A DNA stretch of 64,000 bases from Nocardia sp. NBC_00508 (GTDB lineage Bacteria; Actinomycetota; Actinomycetes; Mycobacteriales; Mycobacteriaceae), in NCBI RefSeq assembly GCF_036346875.1, contig NZ_CP107852.1:7192001-7256000 (forward strand), in the 5' to 3' direction. This document shows positions 1 to 7,943 of the stretch, piece by piece; the stretch's first letter is position 1; every line of letters starts with the position of its first letter. Position numbers and translations under genes: made by a program. The notes below the pieces were generated by a model. It saw nothing but the letters and a program-made list of their open reading frames with translations, made no database searches and had not been told where the DNA came from.

Positions 1-483
1 GTTGGCCAGGGTCTTGGTCCATGAGCCCGCTGCGACCACGCGGCAGCGATCGTGCGCGTCGTGACCGGTTGCCTCGTCTGTGGGGATCGAGAATCGTGGT
101 GTGCCGTGGCTCATTGCATTGAGGCTGTCGGCGGTCTTCGACGGGCTCAGATCGACGCCGGGCAGGTCCTGGTCTTGAATCTGTCCGGTGTCCAGATCGA
201 TGCCTTGAACGTTTGCCAGCTTTTGATGACCCTGGGTGAGGATCGCCGGTTCCGGCGAGGTTGTCGGTGCCACAACCGATGTGCCGGACAGCGGTACACC
301 TGAGGGGGTGCTGGTCGAGGACGAGTCCGACGAGCATTGCACGATCCCGAAGATCACAGCGACGACGACGCCGACGGCGCCGGCGGCCCCACCGATCGTC
401 GCCCACGTGCCTTCCCGCTGACGATTGCTTTGCTGTGGGCGATCTCTCTCGCCAGGATTACTGCCGGGTCCCACATCTGGCAT
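1..483 (-). CDS. Hypothetical single-pass membrane protein, C-terminus beyond window
   Basis: The frame is open from an ATG at 483 to the left edge (161 codons), so the end of the gene is outside the window. The start follows a G-rich stretch that can serve as ribosome binding site. Residues 1-28 are polar and probably cytoplasmic, residues 29-49 form one hydrophobic segment (core GAAGAVGVVVAVIFG), and residues 50-80 are a Ser/Thr/Pro-rich linker such as often leads to an exported domain. A Cys at 50 ends the segment but does not form a good lipobox. The visible exported part matches no family I recognise. Third-position GC supports coding. Confidence 0.65.
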   Translation of the reverse strand, partial: MPDVGPGSNPGERDRPQQSNRQREGTWATIGGAAGAVGVVVAVIFGIVQCSSDSSSTSTPSGVPLSGTSVVAPTTSPEPAILTQGHQKLANVQGIDLDTGQIQDQDLPGVDLSPSKTADSLNAMSHGTPRFSIPTDEATGHDAHDRCRVVAAGSWTKTLAN

Positions 484-1043
484 CCGCTGCCCCCGTTGGA
501 TCGACGTCGCCGAGCCCTGTCGCCAGACACGCTAGCTCGAGGCAGGTCCGCAAGTCCGACCATTGGCCTGATTTCGTCTCTCCCTCAGTGCAAGTCCCCA
601 TTCGGGCAGGCGCCATCGCCGACTCGCGCGAATTCCTTACCGCGGTGGTCGGTCTGAAATCCGGCTGTATCACCAAGGGCCCCAACCTGTTCGCCACACG
701 GCAACGGATGAATGTGTCCTCTATCTTGAATGGTGCTCGGGCTGTTGGGGCTCGGGTGTCTCGACGGGTATCGGTGTGGCTTGGATGTGGCTGTCTTGTT
801 GGTGGCTCTCTACGGCTGGCCGCCCGGTGCTCGGACGACTCGGCCGCTGATTGAGAGCTGCGAATTGTCGCTGTATAGAGGCCCGCTGGATTACCGTGCG
901 TCGCCCATCCGCTGTCTGTACGGCAATCGCAGCTGGATCATGGGCCTGTCGAACCTCCTGCATCGCGGTAGGGAGCGATGGTTCCGTTCATCCTCGTGCC
1001 GAGAATATTTGAGCGTCGAGCCGTCGGCATTTGCCCGGAGATG
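484..1043. other. Intergenic region without a supportable gene
   Basis: This 560-base stretch separates the 5' end of the partial membrane protein from the 3' end of the response regulator. Several overlapping frames are open on both strands, but none has a ribosome binding site, coding-like third-position bias and recognisable protein character together. It may hold the promoter of the partial gene. I see no repeat or RNA gene in it. Confidence 0.5.
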
Positions 1044-1706
1044 TCAGGATTTGCGAGGGGCGACTAGACCGGATTCGTAGGCGAGGACTACCAGTTGCGC
1101 GCGGTCACGTGCCTGGAGCTTGGTCATGGCCCGGTTGATGTGGGTTTTCGCGGTCAGGGTGCTGATGACCATGCGGGTGGCGATCTCGTCGTTGGACATG
1201 CCCTGGGCGACCAGGGTGACGGCCTCGCGTTCGCGCGCGGTCAGTTCTGGCATCCTCGTGCTGGCGTCGGTGTGCAGAGGCTGGGAGACGTATCGGTTGA
1301 TCAGTCGGCGGGTGATCGACGGTGCGAGCAGGGCGTCGCCTCGGGCAGCGACTCGCACGGCGTGCAGGAAGTCTTCCGGCAGAACGTCTTTGACGAGAAA
1401 CCCGGCTGCGCCCGCGCGGAGCGCGTGGAAAACGTATTCATCCAGGCCGTAGTTGGTCAGAATAACGACGTGCACTCCGGCCAGTGTTGGGTCTGCCGCG
1501 ATGCGCTGGGTCGCCTCGATGCCGTCCATGCGGGGCATCTGGATGTCGATGAGTGCGATATCGGGCAGGTGCTGGCGGGCCAGTGCCAGGGCTTGGCTGC
1601 CGTCGGCGGCCTCGGCCACTACCTCGATGTCGTCCTCGAGGTCGAGCAGTGCGCGGAATCCGCTGCGAATGAGTGGTTGGTCGTCGACCAGCAGGACACG
1701 AATCAT
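1044..1706 (-). CDS. LuxR/NarL-family response regulator
   Basis: This 220-residue protein is a two-domain response regulator. The receiver domain (1-120) has the acidic pair D8/D9, phosphoacceptor D54 in the stretch ALIDIQMPRMDG, and the conserved T/K region near 83-106. A LuxR-type helix-turn-helix spans about 152-212 (ELTAREREAVTLVAQG, then the recognition helix NDEIATRM). It overlaps the upstream kinase gene by four bases (ATGA), so the two are translationally coupled and form a cognate pair. The kinase should phosphorylate D54 and trigger dimerisation and DNA binding. The target genes are unknown; nothing adjacent is an obvious target. Confidence 0.95.
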   Translation of the reverse strand: MIRVLLVDDQPLIRSGFRALLDLEDDIEVVAEAADGSQALALARQHLPDIALIDIQMPRMDGIEATQRIAADPTLAGVHVVILTNYGLDEYVFHALRAGAAGFLVKDVLPEDFLHAVRVAARGDALLAPSITRRLINRYVSQPLHTDASTRMPELTAREREAVTLVAQGMSNDEIATRMVISTLTAKTHINRAMTKLQARDRAQLVVLAYESGLVAPRKS

Positions 1707-2818
1707 GATGGTTCCACCGGGAGTTCGGCTCGGACGGAGAACCCGCCCGCGGTGCGCGGTGCCGCCTGTAGCCGACCGCCGAGTGCGGTGACTCGTTCGC
1801 GCATGCCGAGCAAACCGACGCCGTGCACCGCTACGGTGTCCGGTTCGGCCGTACCGTCGTCGTCGACCTGTACGACCAGGGCGTCGGGCTGGTAGTCGAT
1901 GCGGATCGCTGCGGTCGCGGCGACGGCATGACGGGAGATATTGGTCAGCGACTCCTGAATGATCCGGTAGACGGTGCGCTCCACCGCGGCCGGTAGGTCC
2001 AGTCGTTGACCTTCGATCGTGAGCGTCGCGTCCAAGCCTGTTGTGCGGGCGCGTTCTACCAGTTCCCGAACATGGTCGAGCCCTGGCCGCGGGGTGGCTC
2101 GGTCGTCGCGCAGTGCTTCCAGGGTCGCGCGCAGTTCCCGAGCCGCCTCACGTCCCGCGTCCCGGATGACCAGCAGGGCAGTCGGTACTTCTTCGCCTTT
2201 CCTGCGAGCCACGTGGACGGCTGCTTCGGATTGCACCTTTATCACCGAAATCTGGTGGGTGAGCGAATCGTGCAGTTCCCGGGCGATGTGCAGCCGCTCT
2301 TCGTCGGCGCGGCATCGCGCGGTCTCCTCACGGGTGCGTTCGGCTTCATCCGCGCGGCGTTCGGCCTGCCGCAGTGCTTCACCCGCTGCCGCCGCCGCGA
2401 CCAGCCAGGCCAGTTGCAGCGCGCCGCGGGCCTGCGTGAACGCCTCGTCCACAGGCCATTGCGGGTGCGAGACCAGCATCGCGAACGGCAGTGTGAGCAC
2501 CATGAGCACCGAGCCCGCCGCCGCGACGAGTCGGTGCCCGACCCGGACGGTGGCATATACGGCGACCAGAAAGGCAATGGCGGGCACCTCGAAACCGATT
2601 GCCTGGTAACCCAGTACGCACACACCCGTCACCGCCAGCACGGTGACCGGCGCCCGGCGGTACGCGATCAACGCCAGACCGCCGATGGTCAGCAGCACAA
2701 AGCCCAGCGGATCGAGCATGGTGGGGAAATATTGCCCGGACAGGCCGGTGATCAGCAGGGTGGCCGCCACGCCGACGGCGACCGCCCAGTCACCGATACG
2801 GATCTCTGCCCTGCTCAT
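1703..2818 (-). CDS. Membrane sensor histidine kinase (HisKA_3, DesK/NarX type)
   Basis: The 371-residue protein has four to five membrane segments in residues 10-145 with almost no extracytoplasmic domain, so it probably senses a membrane or intramembrane signal. A coiled linker (147-175) leads to the HisKA_3 dimerisation helix, with phosphoacceptor H183 in ARELHDSLTHQ. A HATPase_c domain closes the protein (asparagine region SLTNISRHA, glycine boxes VDDDG and GVGLLGMRER). It is the first gene of a two-gene operon with the response regulator. Family members phosphorylate themselves on His and pass the phosphate to a NarL-type partner. The signal cannot be read from the sequence. Confidence 0.93.
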   Translation of the reverse strand: MSRAEIRIGDWAVAVGVAATLLITGLSGQYFPTMLDPLGFVLLTIGGLALIAYRRAPVTVLAVTGVCVLGYQAIGFEVPAIAFLVAVYATVRVGHRLVAAAGSVLMVLTLPFAMLVSHPQWPVDEAFTQARGALQLAWLVAAAAAGEALRQAERRADEAERTREETARCRADEERLHIARELHDSLTHQISVIKVQSEAAVHVARRKGEEVPTALLVIRDAGREAARELRATLEALRDDRATPRPGLDHVRELVERARTTGLDATLTIEGQRLDLPAAVERTVYRIIQESLTNISRHAVAATAAIRIDYQPDALVVQVDDDGTAEPDTVAVHGVGLLGMRERVTALGGRLQAAPRTAGGFSVRAELPVEPS

Positions 2819-3034
2819 GGGTGCACCCTAGCCGGAATCCGGCCCGGGCGACTCCTCCCGGCGATTGATCGATGGATTACCACGGACGCGGTATATCCCC
2901 TGCTCCTACCATGTCTGCGGTAGTCGGCTACGGCATCGGCGGCAGCATGAATTGTCTACTCCCGCAGGATGATCGAGGGCGGGTCTGGCCGACATGATGA
3001 GGCGACATCGAGCCATTCGACCCAGGAGGACCGC

Positions 3035-3454
3035 ATGTCCGTCCGTCGTCTGCCCGCCGTCGCGGCAACCGCTCTGCTCGTAGGTGTCATGCTTGCCGCA
3101 CCGGCGGCGGCCTCGGTCCAGCAGAGCGCCGCCGTCACCGGCATGACCTCGGGGCGACTCGGCCCCACCGTGACCGCGCTGGTGGGGCTGGCCAGCGTGG
3201 TGTTCGGCTGCCTCGCTCTGGGCCGCATCGGCGGCATGAGTACCGGCAACAGTCGGAAAGGTGCTCTGGTGGCGCTGGTCTCGGGGCTGATCAGCCTGGT
3301 CCTCGGTAGCGTGTTCGCGGCAACCGCCGACGGTGGTCCCGGCACCGGCAATGGAATAGTCGGGTCTTGGGCGGCGATGGCGTTCGGACTGATCGGCGTA
3401 GTCCTCGGCGGGCTGGCACTGAATCGTTCAGGCAATGTCGGCCGTATGGGCTGA
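3035..3454 (+). CDS. Small membrane protein, DUF6223-like
   Basis: I chose the ATG at 3035 because AGGAGGA lies four bases upstream; the longer open frame begins without a site. The 139-residue product starts with a signal-like segment (about 5-27, ending in an AAPAAAS stretch) and has three further hydrophobic segments near 45-62, 72-92 and 110-128, separated by short Gly-rich loops (STGNSRKG and ATADGGPGTGNG). This pattern resembles the actinobacterial DUF6223 family from memory; function unknown. It stands alone, divergent from the two-component operon, with the IS-interrupted gene convergent downstream. Confidence 0.75.
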   Translation: MSVRRLPAVAATALLVGVMLAAPAAASVQQSAAVTGMTSGRLGPTVTALVGLASVVFGCLALGRIGGMSTGNSRKGALVALVSGLISLVLGSVFAATADGGPGTGNGIVGSWAAMAFGLIGVVLGGLALNRSGNVGRMG

Positions 3455-3479
3455 GGTCTCGAATGCACTGCTCGGCCGC

Positions 3480-3648
3480 CTATCGGGGTCGCGCTGGGGT
3501 GGCCGTTCCGGTGGCGTACTTGCGGTGGGCGGTGTAGATCGCGGCACCGAGAACGACGACCGCCACGCCGGACAGTACCGACGCCATCGGCAACGTACAG
3601 GCGAGGGTCAGGCAGCCGAGCAGTCCGACGATGCTCCAGTGGATCCGC
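3480..3648 (-). pseudogene. C-terminal fragment of a permease-like membrane protein, cut by the IS
   Basis: Reading leftward from the IS edge, the frame gives RIHWSIVGLLGCLTLAC, a second hydrophobic segment and a basic tail ending AHRKYATG..., with a TAG at 3482-3480. The two closely spaced hydrophobic segments and basic tail resemble the end of an APC-type amino acid permease. The 5' part is missing because the IS lies directly upstream. If the IS and one CTAG copy are removed, the frame stays open into the fragment on the other side (4755-4870). That fragment looks like an arsenate-reductase-type phosphatase, so the parent gene is uncertain. Confidence 0.5.
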
Positions 3649-3652
3649 CTAG

Positions 3653-3668
3653 GTTCTGTCTCGAAGTG
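3653..3668. repeat. Left terminal inverted repeat of the IS, next to CTAG duplication
   Basis: This 16-base end (GTTCTGTCTCGAAGTG) is the exact complement of the right end at 4739-4754. The adjoining CTAG at 3649-3652 is repeated at 4755-4758, which fixes the element borders. Confidence 0.93.
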
Positions 3669-3695
3669 GTGAGGGCTGGCCTGTGGCCGGTCGTC

Positions 3696-4601
3696 TCACG
3701 AGTGTCGAAGCCATTGGTTGATGACAGCGATGTGGATCGTGGCTTGGTAGCGGACGGCGAGTTTGTCGAACCGGGTGGCCACGGCCCGATGCTGTTTGAG
3801 CTGGTTGATGCCGCGTTCGACAGCGTTGCGGTCACGGTAGATCACCGGATCGAACGTCGGCGGCCGCCCACCGGCCCGGCCGCGGCGCAGCCGGTTCGCG
3901 GCCTGATCGGACGGGACCGGGATCGTTGCTCTGATCCCGTGACGACGTAACCACTCCCGGTTACCGCGACTGGAATACGCCTTGTCGGCCAACACCCGCA
4001 CCGGCCGCACCCGCGGACGTCCGCCTCCGAGTTTCGGCACCGCGATACCGTCCAACACCGCCGTGAACTGAGGACTGTCACCGGCCTGACCCGCGGTGAC
4101 CAGCACCGACAACACCCGGCAGCCCTGCTCACACGCCAGATGCAGCTTGCTGGTCCACCCACCCCGAGAGCGCCCCAACCCGTGATCGGCCGGCTCGCGT
4201 TCACCAGGCCCGGCTGGCGGTTCGGCCTGCCGGTCGCTGTCGCGGCGCCCACCAGCAGCGTGCTGGTGGGCCCGAGCGATCGTGGAGTCCACACTGACCT
4301 GCCAGTCGATCACCCCGGCCGCGTCGGCCAGCACCTGCAGCGATGTCACGATCGCCGCCCACGCGCCGGCTCGCTGCCAGCGTCGGAACAATCCGTAGAC
4401 CGCTTGCCAGGACCCGTACTCGGCGGGAACGTCGCGCCATGGCACCCCGGCCCGGGTCCGCCACCGGATCCCGTCGATGAGCTGCCGTTTCGTCCACTTC
4501 GGCGGGCGGCCCGCCTTCTTCGGTCGAGGCAGCAACGGCTCCAACCGCGCCCACTGGGCATCGGTCAGATCCGCCCGCCCCGCCACCGCTACGCTGGGCA
4601 C
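3696..4601 (-). CDS. IS5-family transposase (DDE, single frame)
   Basis: The start is the GTG at 4601, preceded by GGAG with a five-base gap; a longer in-frame extension runs into the element's end and lacks such a site. The 301-residue protein opens with the typical DLTDAQWARLEPLLP segment and DUF4096-like N-terminal domain (about 5-85, with WRTRAGVPWRDVP). It then has a DDE catalytic core: first Asp in SVDSTIARAHQH, second in VLADKAYSSRGN, Glu in RDRNAVERGINQLKQ. Relatives are often split in two frames and need a programmed frameshift; this one is a single continuous frame and should be functional. Confidence 0.93.
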   Translation of the reverse strand: MPSVAVAGRADLTDAQWARLEPLLPRPKKAGRPPKWTKRQLIDGIRWRTRAGVPWRDVPAEYGSWQAVYGLFRRWQRAGAWAAIVTSLQVLADAAGVIDWQVSVDSTIARAHQHAAGGRRDSDRQAEPPAGPGEREPADHGLGRSRGGWTSKLHLACEQGCRVLSVLVTAGQAGDSPQFTAVLDGIAVPKLGGGRPRVRPVRVLADKAYSSRGNREWLRRHGIRATIPVPSDQAANRLRRGRAGGRPPTFDPVIYRDRNAVERGINQLKQHRAVATRFDKLAVRYQATIHIAVINQWLRHS

Positions 4602-4700
4602 GAGGTCTCCGGGACTATTCAGGTTTGCTTGGTCGCTAACCCGAAATACCGGAGACCTCACCCATATGCCAAAGCGGCCAACAACTTTCACCGAACATGC

Positions 4701-4735
4701 TGATGGGTGGCACCGCACAGCGGTGCCACCCATCA
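4701..4735. terminator. Long perfect hairpin inside the IS, upstream of the transposase
   Basis: A 15-base arm at 4701-4715 is the exact complement of 4721-4735, with the five-base loop CACAG. It lies between the right end of the element and the transposase start. Hairpins in this position are known in IS elements to limit transcription or translation that enters from flanking DNA; that role here is inference. Confidence 0.7.
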
Positions 4736-4738
4736 CTT

Positions 4739-4754
4739 CACTTCGAGACAGAAC
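4739..4754. repeat. Right terminal inverted repeat of the IS, next to CTAG duplication
   Basis: The 16 bases are the exact complement of 3653-3668 and are followed by CTAG at 4755-4758. Together with the left end they define a 1,102-base element. Confidence 0.93.
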
Positions 4755-4870
4755 CTAGGGGCGTCGCCGAAGTCGGGACAGACCTCACCGGCCTTGTCGC
4801 ACAAGGTGATCACCGCGTCGATCCGCGAGGGCCAGCCGCACGGCTGACGATCAACCCGCCAGCTTCCGCG
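4755..4870 (-). pseudogene. Arsenate-reductase-type phosphatase fragment, cut by the IS
   Basis: On the minus strand the frame between an upstream TGA (4873-4871) and the IS edge reads RIDAVITLCDKAGEVCPDFGDAPR. This closely resembles the middle of low-molecular-weight-phosphatase-type arsenate reductases (VITLCD then EVCP). The N-terminal P-loop CxxxxxR region is not present, and residues before RID do not look like the family, so the 5' end is also lost or scrambled. The IS then interrupts the frame. In this family the next residues are usually RIHWSI, and exactly that string resumes on the other side of the IS before it changes to membrane-type sequence. Confidence 0.5.
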
Positions 4871-4998
4871 TCACCGTCCAGGACGCGACGCCAGATGTGG
4901 GACTGCCCGAACGGCCATGCAGTGGCGTAGGTACCGCACTCGACGGTATCTGCGTCTCGGGTTGGGGACGGCTGCCGCGATGGATAGGCTGCGGCCTT

Positions 4999-6369
4999 GT
5001 GCGCAGGCTGTCGGCGGTGTCGAGGTTGTGGTTGGTGTGGGGGGTTACACGAATGCTGATGGTGGTGTTCACCGGTGTGACGGTGCTGCCGCACAGCGTC
5101 TGGGATGCCTCGGCCGCGGACTTGACACTGTACCGGGGATGGGCCGAGGTGATCGTGAGCCAGAACGTTTTCCCGCTGTATGACGAGCAATGGCAGTACC
5201 CGCCCGGCGCGGGAGCATTGCTGGTGGTGCCCTGGCTGTTCGGCGGCGGGCATGGCTACAACTGGTGGTTCTTCGCGCTGGTCGCCGCGGCGGACGCAGG
5301 CGTGCTGAGTTTGTTGATCCGGGACGTGCGACGCGACGGTCGGGAGGCAGCCCAGACCGGGCCGTGGGTATGGGTGGTCGGGGTGGTGCTACTCGGCCGC
5401 GTCTGTTACGGCCGATTCGATCTGATCGTGGCGGCGACCGCCGTCGTGGCGCTGTTGTGGGCGACGCGCCGGCCCGCGGCGGCCGGCGCGGCGGTTGCGG
5501 CGGGGGTGTTGTTGAAAGTGTGGCCGGTGGTGGTTGTGCTGGGGTTGCGCTGGCCGGCGCTGTGGCGGATCGGTGCGGCAGCGGCCGGCGTCGGCGCGCT
5601 GGCCGCCGCGGGACTGACGAGGTTGGGCCCAGGCGCGTGGTCGTTCCTGCAGTTTCAGTCCGAGCGTGGATTGCAGATCGAATCTGTCGCTGCCACACCG
5701 CTGTTGATTGCCCGGCTGGTGAACGGCCGTTGGAGCATCGTGCATCGCTACGGGGCTGAGGAACTGTCGGGGCCGTTGGTGTCCGCGATGGCGCGAGGGT
5801 GCGTGGCTGCCACGGTCATCGGTGGGGCTGTGCTGCTGATCATTTGGTGGCGCGCGCGGCCTGCGGCAACGGATCTGGCGTTGGCCGCGGTGCTGCTGGC
5901 TTTGCTGACCAGCCGGGTCCTCAGCCCGCAATACCTGGTGTGGGCGGTGGCGGTGGCCGCGGTCTGCGCGCTCGACCGGCACACCATGCAGCGACCTGTG
6001 CTGATGCTGGTGCTGGCGACGGCACTTGTGAGCCAGGTGGAATTCCCGTTCGTCTACGACCGGGTGGCCACCGGAAGCTGGCCAGGAGTAATCGTTCTGA
6101 CAGTGCGCAACGGCCTGTTGCTGTGCGCGACCGTGTGGTCGATTGTGCGGCTGTGCCGCGGCCGCGCTCGATCATCAAGCGAAGACCCGGAAATGCCGAA
6201 CCGCACGCGTTTGTCCTCGCATGCGGCATATCGGGAGGCGATTGCTCGGCCGATCGATCCGCTTCGTAGCCCCGAACGGCCTATGTCAGCGGCGACCGCG
6301 CTGTTGGCGTCCGAGGTGCGTCGAGATGCCCCGCCTTGCGGGCGGGGCACCTCCTACCTACGCGAATAG
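4999..6369 (+). CDS. GT87-type polyprenol-phosphate-dependent glycosyltransferase
   Basis: This is an integral membrane protein of about 456 residues with ten or more hydrophobic segments. The pattern fits the GT-C fold GT87 (DUF2029) family, which moves mannose or similar sugars from polyprenyl-phosphate carriers to cell-envelope glycans. The first luminal loop has acidic residues expected near the active site (WDASAADLTLYRGW and FPLYDEQWQYPPG). A family-typical segment is LLKVWPVVV, with SPQYLVW later. I placed the start at GTG 4999 so that the first membrane helix is intact; ATG 5053 would cut it. The last 60 residues are polar and unlike the family, and a hairpin lies inside the 3' end. 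Confidence 0.82.
   Translation: MRRLSAVSRLWLVWGVTRMLMVVFTGVTVLPHSVWDASAADLTLYRGWAEVIVSQNVFPLYDEQWQYPPGAGALLVVPWLFGGGHGYNWWFFALVAAADAGVLSLLIRDVRRDGREAAQTGPWVWVVGVVLLGRVCYGRFDLIVAATAVVALLWATRRPAAAGAAVAAGVLLKVWPVVVVLGLRWPALWRIGAAAAGVGALAAAGLTRLGPGAWSFLQFQSERGLQIESVAATPLLIARLVNGRWSIVHRYGAEELSGPLVSAMARGCVAATVIGGAVLLIIWWRARPAATDLALAAVLLALLTSRVLSPQYLVWAVAVAAVCALDRHTMQRPVLMLVLATALVSQVEFPFVYDRVATGSWPGVIVLTVRNGLLLCATVWSIVRLCRGRARSSSEDPEMPNRTRLSSHAAYREAIARPIDPLRSPERPMSAATALLASEVRRDAPPCGRGTSYLRE
6327..6349. terminator. GC-rich hairpin terminator candidate overlapping the glycosyltransferase end
   Basis: The arm TGCCCCGCC (6327-6335) pairs with GGCGGGGCA (6341-6349) around the loop TTGCG. It has no T-run, as is common for actinobacterial terminators. 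It sits between the convergent glycosyltransferase and NTF2-like genes and could serve both strands. Its position inside the last codons of the long frame hints that the annotated C-terminal tail may be longer than in the ancestral gene. Confidence 0.55.
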
Positions 6370-6396
6370 CTTTGAGGCGCAGTGATATTCGAGCCG

Positions 6397-6801
6397 TCAT
6401 ACCTGAGCGGGCCGCTCGGAGAGAGCGGCCTGCATGGCGACCCCGTCGACGTAGGAGTGCTTCTCCTTGACCGCGCCGTCCTCGACCAGGACATAATCCG
6501 CGAGGTCGACGTGTACGCGGTTGCCGGTGGCCGACGTCCCCGTCAGCTGCCATTGCACCACCCAGAAGTCCTCCCCGACGCGCAGCGAGACCAGGTGGAA
6601 TGTCAGGTCGGGAACCAAGGCCAACGTCCCCGCCGCGGCCTCGCGGATGGCGGCCCGACCTCGCGCGGGCTCCTGGCCCGAGTGCAGGTGGAACACCGAG
6701 TCGACGGTGTGGAGTTCGGCGATCCGGTCCGGGTCGCGGTCTACCCAGCAGGCGTGGTAGCGCTCGAACAGTTCGCGAGTGGTAGTGGTCATGATGGGCA
6801 A
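6397..6801 (-). CDS. NTF2-like (SnoaL-type) family protein
   Basis: The 134-residue product fits the small cone-shaped NTF2/SnoaL-like fold: an N-terminal helix with the family pattern FERYHACWVDRDPDRIAELHTVDSVFHLH, then alternating strands (HLVSLRVGEDFWVVQWQLTG) and a C-terminal strand. Members bind small hydrophobic ligands in a pocket and include isomerases, hydrolases and non-enzymatic partners, so no reaction can be assigned. GGAG precedes the ATG at 6801; a second ATG at 6792 is also possible. It lies downstream of the aldehyde dehydrogenase remnant on the same strand and may have been part of that transcription unit. Confidence 0.82.
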   Translation of the reverse strand: MPIMTTTTRELFERYHACWVDRDPDRIAELHTVDSVFHLHSGQEPARGRAAIREAAAGTLALVPDLTFHLVSLRVGEDFWVVQWQLTGTSATGNRVHVDLADYVLVEDGAVKEKHSYVDGVAMQAALSERPAQV

Positions 6802-6934
6802 ACTCCGATCGTTGTGTAAGCAGTCGTCCTCGATGTGACCTGGGAAGCTTCCGCGAGATCACGCTGAACCAGGTAACTACGTCGTTGGTCGTCCCTCCGT
6901 TCGTCGGAGTGTGGCGAGGCGAACGATCTGGGCG

Positions 6935-7834
6935 TCAAACACGGAACGCGGAGGCGACGATGCCGGGCAGCCGCAGCCAACTCGGTTGGCCTGCATAGCC
7001 GGTCAGCTTCCGGGACGTCCTCGCAGCGTTCTTGGCGGTGACGAACCAGGACGGTTTCGGCGAGAGCGCGAACTCGCCGTTGACCATCGTGCGCGGAAAG
7101 GGCCGGAACGGCCCGCTGAGGACGGCCCGCTCGGGACCGTCGACCAGGTAAGCGTTGTGGACCACACCGATACCGCTGCCGACGGCATCGAGTGTGTGGC
7201 CTGGGTAGGCACCCCACGGCAGACCGGCAACGAGGAATCCCATGGCGCTCCAGACGTTGATGCCGATCGTCCCGTAACGAAGCTCCGCGATCGCCTCGTC
7301 GAAATCGCGCCCCATGGCCGCACGGTCGGCGGGCGCGACGATGAGGCTCGCGCCTAGGGTGCCGACGAGCCGTTCGTTCGCGAAAGTCACCGCAGCACGC
7401 AGGAAGCCCGTGCCTGTGCCGGGTAAGGCGGTGTGTCCCAGTACCGGAGCGAAGTACTCGGTGGTGAACAATTCCTGCGACGCGGATTCGTCGACCTCGA
7501 CCAGCAGCCGCCCCGAATGGCGTTCGGCGGCGGGGTAAGCATGTTCGGCGAGTGCCATCTTGCGGTCACTGCCCGGGTACCACGGAGCGCGGCCGGGGAG
7601 TTTGTCGAGCACATCGCGCAGCGCATCGAGGAATTCCGCGCGCTGATCCCAGTCACTGCTGAGAATCAAGGCTTGACCCGAGATGCAGTTATGACCTGCG
7701 TTGTGCAGCCGCTGGGTCGCGACGTGCTCGGCTTGGTAGCGCAGATCGGCCTTCGACCACCGGCCAGGAACCACAATGATCGGCGAGACCCCGCCCAGTT
7801 CACTGGTGATCTCCTTGTTCAGGCGGGGCGTGGG
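6935..7834 (-). pseudogene. 5'-truncated aldehyde dehydrogenase
   Basis: The frame holds only the C-terminal half of an aldehyde dehydrogenase. Before the first ATG (7774) the in-frame codons still read EITSELGGVSPIIVVPG, a family-typical strand, back to a TGA at 7837-7835. The catalytic Cys is intact in HNAGHNCISGQ, and the end of the catalytic domain follows (GTIGINVWSAMGF, GPFRPFPRTM). The first 200 or more residues, including the NAD-binding Rossmann region, are absent. Upstream DNA is taken up by the divergent PucR-type gene, so the truncation probably came from a deletion or rearrangement at about 7840. The product cannot be an active dehydrogenase. Confidence 0.82.
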
Positions 7835-7906
7835 TCAGGGCAATTCAGTGTCGCTGGAGGCCGCCTGGCGTGGCGACGGGCGCATGCCTCCACTTCGAAC
7901 ACCGCT

Positions 7907-7924
7907 GTTGTGCGTACGCACAAC
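7907..7924. promoter_or_regulatory. 18-base perfect palindrome, probable operator
   Basis: GTTGTGCGT followed by its exact complement ACGCACAAC is centred 28 bases before the GTG start of the PucR-type regulator. A perfect palindrome of this length in a promoter position is typical of a dimeric regulator's site. Autoregulation by the adjacent gene product is the simplest reading but is inference. Confidence 0.6.
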
Positions 7925-7943
7925 GGACGCTAGGTTGACGGCA

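Larger units (their letters stand above)
3653..4754. mobile_element. Complete IS5-type insertion sequence (1,102 bp)
   Basis: The element is bounded by 16-base perfect terminal inverted repeats beginning GTTCTGTCTCGAAGTG (3653-3668 and the complement at 4739-4754). Directly outside both ends is CTAG (3649-3652 and 4755-4758), a 4-base target duplication. It carries one transposase gene on the minus strand and a strong hairpin between the right end and the transposase start. Ends, duplication and an unbroken transposase all agree with a recent and possibly still active insertion. The transposase type and CTAG target fit the IS5 family, IS427-like group, from memory. Confidence 0.92.

Noticed and set aside
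261..854. 197-codon plus-strand frame over the gap after the first gene
   Set aside because: It overlaps the first gene's 5' end antisense, is Arg/Ser-rich, and has no ribosome site or recognisable domain.
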